DNA of 64,000 nucleotides from Photobacterium proteolyticum (GTDB lineage: Bacteria; Pseudomonadota; Gammaproteobacteria; Enterobacterales; Vibrionaceae), in contig NZ_MJIL01000088.1 in NCBI RefSeq assembly GCF_001939735.1, forward strand, positions 45,065 through 109,064, written 5' to 3'. A model generated the notes under the pieces. It saw only the letters and a program-made list of their open reading frames with translations, was not told the DNA's origin and searched no databases. Made by a program: the position numbers and the translations under genes. Position 1 is the first letter of the stretch, and every line of letters begins with the position of its first letter. Shown in pieces: positions 9,314-19,224 of the stretch.

Positions 9314-10786
9314 GTGAGTTCCAATAAGTCTTTCTCAGTAATGTTTTCTCAAGCCGTTGGCAGTTCCTATTTTCGCATTGGCCATGATCATTGGCACATT
9401 GAGGAATTACTTTCCCTGCAACACCTCTTGCTGTTAACGGCCCCAACAATCAAAGAAGGATTACTTTGGTGGAGCAAGTCGGTATCATTGTACGATCGTT
9501 CAATCTATGTTGAACCAACCTCCCGATTCGACGGCCTATCGCTACATTTTAAATCACGAACAAACACTGAATTACCTTTGTGGGTTCACTACCTGACCCA
9601 AGATTTACTCGAGCACATCTCCACATTTACTAACTTAACGCATACTTGGCAGCAAACCCCCAGCAAACGCAACTCTTTAATTCGCGGCGAATACGGTGAG
9701 TCGCTGCTATTGCATTTTGACCATCAAGAAATTCAGGTTAATGCGACCCCCGATCCCAAATTATTTTCTCTCGCCAAACAGTTTTTTTTGCTGCTACAGC
9801 ACGTCCGTATTGAGAAAGAAGATCTGGTCTGCCGATTGAAAAAACATATCCATGATGACATCAGTTCACCTTTACGTTTATCCGACTTAGCCGTTCATCT
9901 CGGCTTATCACCCAGAACACTGCAACGGCGCCTACACGAAAAACAGATCAACTTCACCACACTGGTTGATAACGAGAAAAAATCCATCGCTTTACGCCTG
10001 CTTGCCGATACACAAATTAGCGTTTCCAGTATCGCAAACCAACTCGGTTATGATGACCCTTCGAACTTCCACCGCGCATTTCGAAAATGGTATCCATTTT
10101 CGCCCCAAGTGTACCGTGAGCAATGCCGAACCAATCGAGTCATCCAACAAAAGAACCCCATCAGGTTGCACTATGCGACAGCCGTGGTCGAATCGAGTAC
10201 AGGCAAACAAGGCCAAAGTGGTCGAGTCTGGATTGAAGTTGATAACATCGCGTTTGAAAAAAAAGTAGCGGTAGAATGTGAAGACAGAGATGGTGTCTGG
10301 CGCCGATACCCGGCCTTTTTTGATTACTTTCTGGCTGATGGCATAGAACTTTGGTCAACGGCAAATCTACCTGTCGCCCACCCATTGCGTTTTCGCTTAT
10401 GTTACGAAGTCGACGGCAATCAATTCATCGATGATAACCTTCAACGCAACTTTCTTGTCGACGAGCCTATGTTGTTAGGTCATCCTATTATTGTCGTTCC
10501 AGTCCTTGTCGTGGTTCCCGAAATGAACGGTTTTCGTGTTGTTATACAGCTAGCATGCCGCCTGCCAGATATTGAGACCATCCATTGCCATATTGATACT
10601 CAAGAAAACAACCACTGGGCAATGACAAAATCGGCCCAAAACCATCACTTTTCATCGTGGTCTCTATCTACATTTCTGACCGCCCCCCCTCAGAAATGTC
10701 ATTTTGAATTCATTTCACAGCAAGGCGAACATCTACGCTGTGATAATTATCAACAAGGCTACCTATTCAACTCACCGTTGTCATAG
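9314..10786 (+). CDS. AraC-family regulator with C-terminal CBM21-like carbohydrate-binding domain
   Basis: 490 aa from a GTG at 9314, chosen because AAGGGA stands 6 bases before it; an ATG frame is open back to 9254. Order: an effector/dimerisation-type N-terminal domain (about 1-165); a two-helix-turn-helix AraC domain (about 170-271, with LSDLAVHLGLSPRTLQRRL and SSIANQLGYDDPSNFHRAF); then a domain at about 303-384 that matches the CBM21 pattern of glycogen/starch-binding proteins (NIAFEKKV, a conserved Trp, FRLCYEVDGNQFIDDN). A weaker similar module fills 405-487. The alpha-amylase gene lies 134 bases downstream in the same direction, so I infer an activator that reads starch, glycogen or maltodextrin directly. 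The fusion is visible; ligand binding is inference. Confidence 0.8.
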   Translation: MSSNKSFSVMFSQAVGSSYFRIGHDHWHIEELLSLQHLLLLTAPTIKEGLLWWSKSVSLYDRSIYVEPTSRFDGLSLHFKSRTNTELPLWVHYLTQDLLEHISTFTNLTHTWQQTPSKRNSLIRGEYGESLLLHFDHQEIQVNATPDPKLFSLAKQFFLLLQHVRIEKEDLVCRLKKHIHDDISSPLRLSDLAVHLGLSPRTLQRRLHEKQINFTTLVDNEKKSIALRLLADTQISVSSIANQLGYDDPSNFHRAFRKWYPFSPQVYREQCRTNRVIQQKNPIRLHYATAVVESSTGKQGQSGRVWIEVDNIAFEKKVAVECEDRDGVWRRYPAFFDYFLADGIELWSTANLPVAHPLRFRLCYEVDGNQFIDDNLQRNFLVDEPMLLGHPIIVVPVLVVVPEMNGFRVVIQLACRLPDIETIHCHIDTQENNHWAMTKSAQNHHFSSWSLSTFLTAPPQKCHFEFISQQGEHLRCDNYQQGYLFNSPLS

Positions 10787-10920
10787 CCACATTAATGATA
10801 ACAAGCTCAAAATTATCGTCAGATGACACGCCACTACCAAAAAATTGGCGCAAAGTGACACTCTCATCGTATTAAATTTCCATTACTGTTTACGCAGATT
10901 TGTAGACGGGAATTTTAAAC

Positions 10921-13599
10921 GTGAAAAACAAAAAACATAATTCATTGAATAGTATTAAGTTTTTGTCATTATCGATAGCACTTGCTCTTACCGGTTGTCA
11001 CTCAGACAGTAAGGCTATCGAAAAAGACAATAACGCTGTGGCGCCAGTTGATAATCAGATTGCATCACCTGACTGGCAAGACCAGATCATCTACTTCTTG
11101 ATGATCGATCGATTTAACGATGGTAATAGCCAGAATAATGACCAAGGCAAGAATGAATATGATCCGACATCAGACAAGAAGTTCAGCGGTGGTGATCTGC
11201 AAGGCGTAACCGAGCAACTTAGCTACATCCAGGACTTAGGGGCAACCTCTATCTGGATCACTCCCCCGGTGGCGAATCAATGGTGGGATTCTGAACAAAA
11301 CTACGGCGGTTATCATGGCTACTGGGCGCGTGATTTTCAGAAAGTGGATGAGCATTTCGGGGACCTAGAAGACTACCAAGCGCTTTCTCGTGAAATACAC
11401 AGCCGAAATATGTTCCTTATTCAAGACATTGTAACCAATCATGTTGGTAACTTTTTTACCTACGATAACCCGTACAATTATGATGCTTCAAACCCTTGTA
11501 CCGGTTTCCGTCTCATTGAAAGTGCATTGCCTGCGAACCAACCCCTACCATACCCATTGAACCAGAATCAGTGCAAAGACGACGGTACAGGTAGTTATCA
11601 TTGGACACCAAGCATTACCGATCACAATAATCCGATACAAGAAAAAACATGGCAACTCTCTGACTTGGATGATCTCAATACCTCGGATCCAGAAGTCAGA
11701 AAATACCTAAAAGAAAGCTACCGCAAATGGATCAAAGACGTTGGTGTAGATGCATATCGAGTAGATACCGCAAAGTTTGTCGATCACGATTTCTGGAATG
11801 ACTTTTTCCACAGTGAAGACGGCGTCTTATCGCAAGCCAAAGAAACAGGCCGTGATAATTTCCTAACCTTTGGTGAAGTATTTGAAGCCTCGACACCGTA
11901 CCAGACAGAAGGTGAAGAAAAAATGCTCACCTATATTGGTGAGAGTGGCTCTCCGGCTCAGTTAACGTCTGTTTTAAACTTCCCTCTGCAGACCACCATG
12001 ACCCGTGTTTTTGCCTCAGGCCAACCAACGGATTATTTACGCTTTCGTCTAGAGCGCATGATGGAAATGTTCCCTAACCCTTACATCATGCCTAACTTCA
12101 TCGACAACCATGATATGCCGCGCTTCTTGTCCCAGGCTAGCCCGGAAGATATGCAGCAGGCTTTGATTACCATGATGACAGTACCCGGTATTCCGGTTAT
12201 CTATCAGGGTACTGAGCAAGCCATCGTCAACAGCCGAGACAGTATGTTTAACGGCGGCTACCGTACAGATGGTCAACTTGCCGATTCTTTCGATTCAGAC
12301 AATAAAATGTACCAATTTATACAATCATTGGCTCAGCTTCGGACTGAGAACAAAGTCTTAACACGAGGTGAATTGAAAGTCATCGCCAGTGATAAAGCCG
12401 GAGCCGGAATATTCAGTTTCACTCGCCGTCTAAATGATGATGAAGCGTTCGTGGTCATGAACACCTCTTCATCCCCTATGTTGTTAAACCAGCTAGATCT
12501 AGACCAAGGTGCTGGAGCGGTTTTTGAACGGAAAATTCAATCTAACTGGCAAACCGCACCAGAAACACTCACAACCAATAGTCATGGTGAAGTCAGCCTT
12601 GAACTTGCACCAAAATCTGCAGCGATTTATTTCAAAACAGCCAGAGCAGGTAATGCCGAAACCCCGAAGGCAACCGTCGAGCTAAATGACGACTGGAAAG
12701 ATACGGTAATAACACAAAACACCGAAATTACCGGGACAGCCACACCCAATGCGATGTTGAAACTGGTCGTCGATGGTAACTTGGCCGTGGCAAAAGACAT
12801 ACCTGTTGATGCTAACGGGGATTGGAAAACGACTATTTCAATCCGTCATTTTGCTATCGGAGAACAACAGCACCGCTTTGCGATTTACTACCCAGAAGCG
12901 AAAACTGGAACAAAAGATATTGCGTTTACTTCTGATCTGTCATGGGCAGACACACCCGAGAAAATCATTGATGATGCAGGCGATGCCCAAGATGGAAATG
13001 GCGGACCATACGGTTCATATTCTCTACCCACAGACCCCTCTTTCAATAAAGACAAGAACCAACTCTCGATTGAAAAGGCAGAGGTTTATACCGTTGGCAG
13101 CAACGTTCGCTTAAAAATGACCATGGATAACGTCACCAACAGCTGGTTACCGCCCAATGGCTTTGATCATGTCGGCTTTTCTGTTTTTCTTGGCTTGCCC
13201 GATGAAAGTGAAAAGGGCTTAACCACTCTGCCTAAGCTTAATGCCGAAATGCCCACTGGCACTTGGAACCGAAACGCCGTGATATTTGGCTGGCAAAGCT
13301 CAATTTATAATTCAACCGGAGCAGACTCACAAACATGGGGAGAAGCAGTCTCACCCGCCCCTGTTGTCACGGTCGATAAGGCTAACAGAGCCATTTATCT
13401 CGATTTTGCCAGTGATGCGCTTGGCCGCCCCGATTCGCTAGACGGTATCAGCATCTATGTCACAACATGGGATATCGACGGATTATCGGCCGTCTACCGC
13501 CCGCTAGATACCCAAAAAGGACCGTGGAATTTCACTGGTAACGATAGTGCAGAACCCAAGATTTGGGATGACCTCCCTATCATCACTTTAAGTGAGTAA
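10921..13599 (+). CDS. GH13 alpha-amylase family lipoprotein with glucodextranase-type C-terminal domain
   Basis: 892 aa beginning with GTG. A lipoprotein signal ends in LALTGC, with lipidation at Cys26, so it is membrane-anchored. The GH13 barrel spans about 50-570: nucleophile Asp282 (AYRVDTAKFVD), acid/base Glu319 (LTFGEVFE), transition-state Asp398 (FIDNHDMPRF), and the substrate-side motif DIVTNHVG near 169-176. A linker/Ig-like module (about 580-690) leads to a region around 700-890 (IIDDAGDAQDGNGGPYGSY, WLPPNGFDHVGFSVF) resembling the C-terminal binding domain of glucodextranase. It should cleave alpha-1,4-glucans outside the cytoplasm. The AraC-CBM21 regulator immediately upstream is its likely activator. 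Confidence 0.9.
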   Translation: MKNKKHNSLNSIKFLSLSIALALTGCHSDSKAIEKDNNAVAPVDNQIASPDWQDQIIYFLMIDRFNDGNSQNNDQGKNEYDPTSDKKFSGGDLQGVTEQLSYIQDLGATSIWITPPVANQWWDSEQNYGGYHGYWARDFQKVDEHFGDLEDYQALSREIHSRNMFLIQDIVTNHVGNFFTYDNPYNYDASNPCTGFRLIESALPANQPLPYPLNQNQCKDDGTGSYHWTPSITDHNNPIQEKTWQLSDLDDLNTSDPEVRKYLKESYRKWIKDVGVDAYRVDTAKFVDHDFWNDFFHSEDGVLSQAKETGRDNFLTFGEVFEASTPYQTEGEEKMLTYIGESGSPAQLTSVLNFPLQTTMTRVFASGQPTDYLRFRLERMMEMFPNPYIMPNFIDNHDMPRFLSQASPEDMQQALITMMTVPGIPVIYQGTEQAIVNSRDSMFNGGYRTDGQLADSFDSDNKMYQFIQSLAQLRTENKVLTRGELKVIASDKAGAGIFSFTRRLNDDEAFVVMNTSSSPMLLNQLDLDQGAGAVFERKIQSNWQTAPETLTTNSHGEVSLELAPKSAAIYFKTARAGNAETPKATVELNDDWKDTVITQNTEITGTATPNAMLKLVVDGNLAVAKDIPVDANGDWKTTISIRHFAIGEQQHRFAIYYPEAKTGTKDIAFTSDLSWADTPEKIIDDAGDAQDGNGGPYGSYSLPTDPSFNKDKNQLSIEKAEVYTVGSNVRLKMTMDNVTNSWLPPNGFDHVGFSVFLGLPDESEKGLTTLPKLNAEMPTGTWNRNAVIFGWQSSIYNSTGADSQTWGEAVSPAPVVTVDKANRAIYLDFASDALGRPDSLDGISIYVTTWDIDGLSAVYRPLDTQKGPWNFTGNDSAEPKIWDDLPIITLSE

Positions 13600-13627
13600 A
13601 AAACTAGAACCTTTGCTATCACGTAAG

Positions 13628-13655
13628 AAATGCCGCCCCTGACCGGGCGGCATTT
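13628..13655. terminator. Bidirectional terminator between amylase and protease
   Basis: Eleven-base perfect stem AAATGCCGCCC (13628-13638) / GGGCGGCATTT (13645-13655), six-base loop. It sits between two convergent genes and can serve both. Confidence 0.8.
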
Positions 13656-13689
13656 GATTGTACTTCTTTGGCAATAGAAGCTTGGTTGT

Positions 13690-16017
13690 TTACCAGATCT
13701 TAGAGACGTTAATCGTCACCGTATCACCGTTTTCAGACTGATCGGCCACCTGGAACAGAATGCCGTAGTGCGGCGTCAAGCGCCCAGTCGCAGGGCGAAG
13801 CGGGTTCGAGTAATCTTCCCAGTCAACAAACATCGGATTCGCCACAACGTATGGATCGGTCAGTATTCTGCCTTCCCTGTCGACAAGATTGATTTGCTGC
13901 CCCGGCTTGCTGTTAAAGGCTGCATCACGCACCTGATAGCGCGACGTTGCAGGTGTGCCGTCACTCCAGATCTGCGGATTACGGTCAGCATCAACCACGC
14001 CTAACCAGCCTTCGCCCGGATGCGAGGCAACACCGTTGTCAGTGTGTGACGTATCGACATACCAAACCATCATACCGGCATCAAACGTCATGATGTGATT
14101 ATTACGGTTGATCCGGCTCAGCCCTAAATCGACACCTTTGTGCTGGCGCCACTCGACAAGATAGTAGTGCTCGTAGTCAAAGTTACCGTCATTGACCTCG
14201 ACACCGGCATAGGTCACTTCCGGATGCACGCTTTCAGCATCAAGAAGCAGTGTATTCTGGCCGTCAGCGGCGACAGTGATGTTATCAACCCAGAAACCGT
14301 TTTTGATCAGGCCGCCATCCGTCATGTACTGAACGCTGATCTCAATCTGCTGTCCGGCAAAGGCGCTCAAATCGAAGGTTGCATCAGTCCAGCCATCGGA
14401 CTTACCGGTAAAACCAATTCCGAATCCGATTTCATTCGGATCATTGGTGGTAGTGATCGAGCCGGCTATAGGCTGGCCATTAACCAGGATCCGGCCATAA
14501 TCGAAATCACCTTCGATATCGTAGTGGATCTTGAACGACAACGCCGCCTCTGCCGCTGCACTCAAATCAACAGCAAAAGACATCACATTGTTCAGGTTAT
14601 TACCTCGGCCCGAGTAGAACGAATTAGTGCCGATCGGCGCTATCAGGTTAATGCGCTTCGGTGGCAGATTGACCCGCAAATAATCATTATTGGGCCCTTT
14701 CATTGCAGCCTGATCAAGCACATATGGTTTCGGTGTTGCCGCCAGATCCGCAAACTCAATGGTAGCACCGTGCAGCCAGTTACCCCCTAAGGAATTTTGC
14801 AGGAACTGACGCGCCCACGGACTAAATCCAGTCGGCTCCGTACCCGGGATCAAACCAGCCCATGAACCGGATGACATAATAGACCAGTAGGAAACCGGCT
14901 CTCCTGGCGGCGTGCCATACTCATCCTTGCCATAGACAGTGTCATATTCATCAGGCAGCCCCAGATCATGGCCATACTCATGTGCAGCGACTCCCGCCGC
15001 GGCATCGATTGGCTGAATGGTGTAATCGTAAGCTGCCATTAACCCACCCCAGTTCGGTACGCTGGCCTGGGTACCTTCAATGGCAAACACGCCCCCCAGA
15101 TTCCAACGATGCGACCAGATAGCATCAGAGCCCAGGTTACCGCCACCGGCTTCCTGCCCGACACCAGAATGGAAGATCATGATGTGATCCACCAGGCCAT
15201 CCGCTTCGCGATAGTTGCCGTCTCCGTCGAGGTCATAACGGTCTTCAAGGTCATAGTCAGCCAGGTTAACCGTTGGATCAGCAGCAGCAACCAGTGCCTC
15301 ACGTACCAGTGCCCGGGCATTAACATCATTATTGGAACCCTGCTGCGCACCATAGAATGCCGCCGGATGCTGTGCCTTGTACCAGCCAGCCACATCTCCA
15401 ATCTGGGTATAGGAACCACCACTTTGCTGGTTATAGAACTGCACCATGGAAATCAGGTTCTTGCCGTTGCTGCCGGTATAACCATCCGGGCCAAACAACA
15501 TGTTCTGATAATGGCTTGGGGTATAGTCTTGGTAATAATTCGACGTTTCTTCCGGCGTCACCTTATTCGCCGGGTAATCAGGAAACTCAATCAAGATAGC
15601 TAAGATTTTGTCCTGAACCACAGGGCCGTTCCAGGCGTTATCCGGGCTAACCGCAGACTCTTCGGACATTTGTGTCTGGCCCGATACCTGCTGATGCCCG
15701 CTGGTCATTAGCTGGAGCAAACGGTCTTTGCGCATTTGTTCAAACTGAGCCAACTCTCCCGGCTCACCGCTATGGGTATGGTTTGCTTCAAGATACAGGT
15801 GAAGGGCTTTTACTGCCTCCGTTTCATTGGCATCCGCCGGAATTTTCCCACCTGCTTTGAGCATACTGATGAGCTTATCCTGATTGACAATACCAAGGTC
15901 AACAGAGTGACTATGCTTATGTGGCGCGCCGATAGCAGTGGCAGAAACACCTGCCAGCAGTACACCAAGCGCGACTTTATTTAGCGCACTGCGAAAAACG
16001 CTGAATTGTGTGATCAT
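13690..16017 (-). CDS. Secreted M6-family metalloprotease (immune inhibitor A / PrtV-like)
   Basis: 775 aa. A Sec signal peptide (about residues 1-30, ending ATAIGA) starts the protein, followed by a propeptide-like region. The zinc site HEYGHDLGLPDEYD has His346, Glu347 and His350 with Asp356 as in the M6 motif. DLDGDGNYREADG (262-274) looks like a calcium-binding loop. After the catalytic part comes a MAM/jelly-roll-like stretch (about 470-600) and a C-terminal domain. PrtV of V. cholerae belongs to the same family but has PKD repeats that are absent here. Predicted extracellular. It is convergent with the amylase; its promoter region is a 494-base AT-rich gap. Confidence 0.9.
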   Translation of the reverse strand: MITQFSVFRSALNKVALGVLLAGVSATAIGAPHKHSHSVDLGIVNQDKLISMLKAGGKIPADANETEAVKALHLYLEANHTHSGEPGELAQFEQMRKDRLLQLMTSGHQQVSGQTQMSEESAVSPDNAWNGPVVQDKILAILIEFPDYPANKVTPEETSNYYQDYTPSHYQNMLFGPDGYTGSNGKNLISMVQFYNQQSGGSYTQIGDVAGWYKAQHPAAFYGAQQGSNNDVNARALVREALVAAADPTVNLADYDLEDRYDLDGDGNYREADGLVDHIMIFHSGVGQEAGGGNLGSDAIWSHRWNLGGVFAIEGTQASVPNWGGLMAAYDYTIQPIDAAAGVAAHEYGHDLGLPDEYDTVYGKDEYGTPPGEPVSYWSIMSSGSWAGLIPGTEPTGFSPWARQFLQNSLGGNWLHGATIEFADLAATPKPYVLDQAAMKGPNNDYLRVNLPPKRINLIAPIGTNSFYSGRGNNLNNVMSFAVDLSAAAEAALSFKIHYDIEGDFDYGRILVNGQPIAGSITTTNDPNEIGFGIGFTGKSDGWTDATFDLSAFAGQQIEISVQYMTDGGLIKNGFWVDNITVAADGQNTLLLDAESVHPEVTYAGVEVNDGNFDYEHYYLVEWRQHKGVDLGLSRINRNNHIMTFDAGMMVWYVDTSHTDNGVASHPGEGWLGVVDADRNPQIWSDGTPATSRYQVRDAAFNSKPGQQINLVDREGRILTDPYVVANPMFVDWEDYSNPLRPATGRLTPHYGILFQVADQSENGDTVTINVSKIW

Positions 16018-16511
16018 TATCTAGTCCTTTATGTAATGAAGGCAATCGTAAGCAGCTTCTTGCCAACCAAGCTGGAATACGCTGACTGCGAACGAGAGCT
16101 TTTTCGAAAGTACTTGATATTGATCTTTTTTTTCAAAGCCTTACACAGAGTTTGCGATGAGTCAGAGAGTTTTAATGAACTAGAATGTATCTTTAAATCA
16201 AGGTGTTAACAAAACAATACATTATTGTAAGATAATCCTGCAAAATAGAATATCAACAATTCAGCCAATCAATAAAATTAATCACAAACAAAGATGCGGA
16301 TTATTAGTTATTGGTTCTGAATAATTATTACAACAGAGAATCTCACACATAAGCCGATACATAACAAGACATTGATTTACAACAGTAAAACACTATCTCT
16401 GCTTCAATAGGTCACAACAGCTCGTTATTAACAAAGAGATTTATTATCTTCAGGAAGCATCAGGTTGCTTCAGTCCATTATGCTAATTTTTTTTACATTG
16501 TTGGCCAAATA
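16018..16511. other. AT-rich gene-free region upstream of the protease
   Basis: About 490 bases, strongly A+T-rich, with only short open frames. It must carry the protease promoter on the minus strand. A small inverted repeat GAAGCA/TGCTTC near 16453-16470 is the only structure seen, and it lacks a T tract. Confidence 0.5.
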
Positions 16512-17051
16512 TCAATGGGCCGGTTTTTCGAGGCACTCGACATTTTTCTTAAGGCTACAGACAAAGTCATTAACCTCATCGCGGGTAGACAAATAGATTT
16601 TATTCCCCGTAAACTCTGCGAACAGGTGACTATGATATTGATGTGAACTCTTAGATGTTCGCAAACCGTATTCCGACGCCCACTTTAGTAACTCCTGGAA
16701 GTTCTTTTCAGCCAATTCACTATCCAATTGCTTTGAACTCTCCGAGCCTCTCAATAACAACGATTGCTCGCACACAACCCATTCAATATCCAAAAAGATT
16801 AGTGTATCGGCTATAGGGACTAATTGTTCAGCTAATGCGCCAAATACGCCTTCGACAACCCAGCTCGATTGCGTGGAGATCTTATCTAGCTCAAAGTCTA
16901 TTGATTCTTGAGAACGTTTTTGGTTATACCCTCCCGGCTCCCAGACAACGCTATCGAGATTGACTTCTTTGATTTGCAATAATGACGACAAACGGGACGA
17001 TAACCAACTCTTCCCCGAGCCAGAGTTACCAATAATTAATACTCTTTTCAT
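16512..17051 (-). CDS. P-loop NTPase, adenylate-kinase-like ('topology modulation protein' type)
   Basis: 179 aa. Walker A GNSGSGKSWL (residues 8-17) and an LDxVVWEPGGY segment shortly after are typical of the small P-loop kinase-like proteins often annotated as DNA topology modulation protein or AAA/adenylate kinase-like. DTLIFLDIEW (about 83-92) is a plausible Walker B strand. The lid region usually rich in arginine is less obvious. Cytoplasmic. Its substrate is unknown. It is separated by 60 bases from the LysR regulator transcribed in the same direction. Confidence 0.7.
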   Translation of the reverse strand: MKRVLIIGNSGSGKSWLSSRLSSLLQIKEVNLDSVVWEPGGYNQKRSQESIDFELDKISTQSSWVVEGVFGALAEQLVPIADTLIFLDIEWVVCEQSLLLRGSESSKQLDSELAEKNFQELLKWASEYGLRTSKSSHQYHSHLFAEFTGNKIYLSTRDEVNDFVCSLKKNVECLEKPAH

Positions 17052-17111
17052 GCTTATTCACTCCACCAAACAGACAGCTCAACTACCGTCTGCTTAACCC
17101 TATTATTGTGA

Positions 17112-18011
17112 TTACCAGCTTTGGTTTTTCATGTTCAATTTTTGCTCCAGAAAATCAAGAAAGACCTTCAGCTTGGCCGGCATAAATGCCTTTTGCGGGT
17201 AAACCGCATAAATACCGTGCTCAGGCAGATGGTACTGCTCCAGAATAGGTACCAGCTCACCGCAGGCTAATTCAGATTCAACCAGAAAAAGCGGCATTTG
17301 GCCGATCCCCACATCATCGAGCATCAGCTGCTTGAGCACCTCGCTGTTATTAACCTGGATATTGCCCTCTGGCTTGATACGCTCTAGGCCATTTGGTCCA
17401 TCAAAGACCCACTCCATACCAGCCCTGAAGTAGGAGTAATATAAACAGTTATGCTGTTTGAGCTCGGCCAGGGTTTCGGGCGTACCATTTATTTCCAGGT
17501 ATCCCGGTGACGCGCAGACTACACTGCGGCACGGCGACAGCTTGCGGGCTATCAGGGTCGAATCCGACAATGCTCCAATCCGCAGCACCATGTCCACCCC
17601 TTCTTCCACCAAATCAACCAGCCTGTCATCCAGTGACAAGCTCAGTTTGATATCTGAGTATCGGCGCAAGAACTCACCGAGCAGGGGCGTTATATGACGC
17701 TGGCCGAATACCATGGGAATGCTGACCTTCAAATGCCCTTTCGGCGAGCCCTGAAGGCTGCTGATCGCATCCTCGCCTTCATTGACCAGCACCTTGGCCT
17801 TCTGGATATAGCTGTAGTATTGCTCTCCGGCTTCAGTCAGGTTGAGCTTGCGCGTTGTACGCTGAATAAGTTTGACGCCAAGGTGGGCCTCCAGCGCACT
17901 AATTCGCTTGCTCACTGCCGACTTGGTGATCCCTAGCTTATGGCTTGCTTGTGAAAAACTGCCCAATTCAACCACTGCCGTAAAGACCGGTATCGTAGAA
18001 AAAGTATCCAT
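17112..18011 (-). CDS. LysR-family transcriptional regulator
   Basis: 299 aa from the ATG at 18011; the frame is open upstream, but MDTFSTIPVFTAVVELGSFS is the normal family start. The N-terminal winged helix (SFSQASHKLGITKSAVSKRISALEAHLG) is followed by a substrate-binding domain of usual size (CrgA/DhcR-like group). It diverges from the paired DUF606 transporter genes with a 106-base gap, so it is their probable regulator. The effector cannot be predicted. Confidence 0.85.
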   Translation of the reverse strand: MDTFSTIPVFTAVVELGSFSQASHKLGITKSAVSKRISALEAHLGVKLIQRTTRKLNLTEAGEQYYSYIQKAKVLVNEGEDAISSLQGSPKGHLKVSIPMVFGQRHITPLLGEFLRRYSDIKLSLSLDDRLVDLVEEGVDMVLRIGALSDSTLIARKLSPCRSVVCASPGYLEINGTPETLAELKQHNCLYYSYFRAGMEWVFDGPNGLERIKPEGNIQVNNSEVLKQLMLDDVGIGQMPLFLVESELACGELVPILEQYHLPEHGIYAVYPQKAFMPAKLKVFLDFLEQKLNMKNQSW

Positions 18012-18117
18012 CACCACTGTCAACCTGAGAGAAACAAAGAGTTCAAAATATAACGGGTTATCAACAACAGGGAAACTAAATATATTACTCGCCAACAGAA
18101 ACTCGTTGGTAAATAGC

Positions 18118-18582
18118 ATGAAAGCTCATCCACTTAACTTATCTCTGGCGCTTGCAGGCGGGGTAACACTCGCCAGCATGATAGCTATCAACAGTGAACT
18201 TGCGGCGTACAGCTCCCCAGTGCTGGCCTCATGGTTTGCGCATGGCATAGGCGCGATAACGTCCTTGCTCGTATTAATAACAGCCTCTCTATTAGCTGGA
18301 AAAAAGCTAACTATATTGCCAAAAGTCGGGACGCCTTTCTGGGCCTATCTGGGCGGCATACCGGGTGCGTTTACTGTGGTTCTGGCAGCAATCACAGTCA
18401 ACAGTCCGCTCGGGCTATCAGGCTCACTGGCACTCATTATGGCGGGTCAGGTGTTGTTCGGTCTTGTCTGTGACGGCTTTGGCCTGTTTGGTTTAACCAA
18501 GCGTCCGTTAACACTCACTGACGGCATAACACTTGGGCTCATGGCGACTGGCTGCCTTTTGACGTTATTCGGTAGGGGATAA
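18118..18582 (+). CDS. DUF606 (YdcZ-type) DMT-superfamily membrane protein, first of a pair
   Basis: 154 aa with about five hydrophobic helices. The ATG at 18118 is chosen over an open upstream frame that would run into the LysR gene. DUF606 proteins are half-size relatives of the drug/metabolite transporters and are often encoded as adjacent pairs, as here: the next gene starts two bases after this stop. They probably work as a heterodimer in the inner membrane. Substrate unknown. Confidence 0.8.
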   Translation: MKAHPLNLSLALAGGVTLASMIAINSELAAYSSPVLASWFAHGIGAITSLLVLITASLLAGKKLTILPKVGTPFWAYLGGIPGAFTVVLAAITVNSPLGLSGSLALIMAGQVLFGLVCDGFGLFGLTKRPLTLTDGITLGLMATGCLLTLFGRG

Positions 18583-18584
18583 TA

Positions 18585-19028
18585 ATGACAACAATAATTT
18601 TTCTCGCACTATTAAACGGCTATTGCATCAGCTTCTGCAGGATCCTGAATGGAAGGCTCAGCCAAGGCTCCAGTGCCTTTACCGCCTCGCTATGGAACCA
18701 TGCGGTGGGCTTTACTTTTCTCAGCGTTGTGGTTTATTTCACCGCCTCCGTACCGGTTGGGTCGTTAGCCAATGCACCGGCAGCCACCTGGCTTGGCGGT
18801 GTGATCGGCGCTTTGTTTGTCGCACTCAACAGCTATGTATTAACAAGGGTAGGAGCCACACTGACCGCGCTGCTGGTCATCGGTGGACAATTGATCACAG
18901 GTGTTATCTGGGAGGCAGTCAGCCATGGTGCCGATCTCACACAGGTGGCCGGCGTCATGTTTATATTGGCCGGTGTTGTCGTTGCCAAGTTCGAAAAGAT
19001 ACCAAACTTCAAAAGCAAGCATATTTAA
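18585..19028 (+). CDS. DUF606 (YdcZ-type) DMT-superfamily membrane protein, second of a pair
   Basis: 147 aa, about four to five membrane helices, with the family features ILNGRLSQGSSAFTASLWNHAVGF and TLTALLVIGGQLITGVIWE. It is tightly coupled to the preceding gene, with which it likely forms the functional transporter. The about 200 bases after its stop hold no clear gene. Confidence 0.8.
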   Translation: MTTIIFLALLNGYCISFCRILNGRLSQGSSAFTASLWNHAVGFTFLSVVVYFTASVPVGSLANAPAATWLGGVIGALFVALNSYVLTRVGATLTALLVIGGQLITGVIWEAVSHGADLTQVAGVMFILAGVVVAKFEKIPNFKSKHI

Positions 19029-19224
19029 ACTACTTCTAGGCGAGAGTTAATACTGAGGTTGCCTGCTAAAGCGACTGAGTTTGCAAGGAGGGTAATACAC
19101 CCGGGTACTTACAGGCGCTGGCCGATGATCGCCTCAGCCCCGGACTGGGGATCGCAATGAATTCAACATGGAGCATTCATTGATTACTTCGCCGACTATT
19201 TTGGCAATCCAACCTATTGCTGCC

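Noticed and set aside
19090..19200. Protein-like frame (LQALADDRLSPGLG) after the DUF606 pair, reminiscent of an AraC cupin-domain end.
   Set aside because: Less than 40 codons, no start, and the similarity is not specific.
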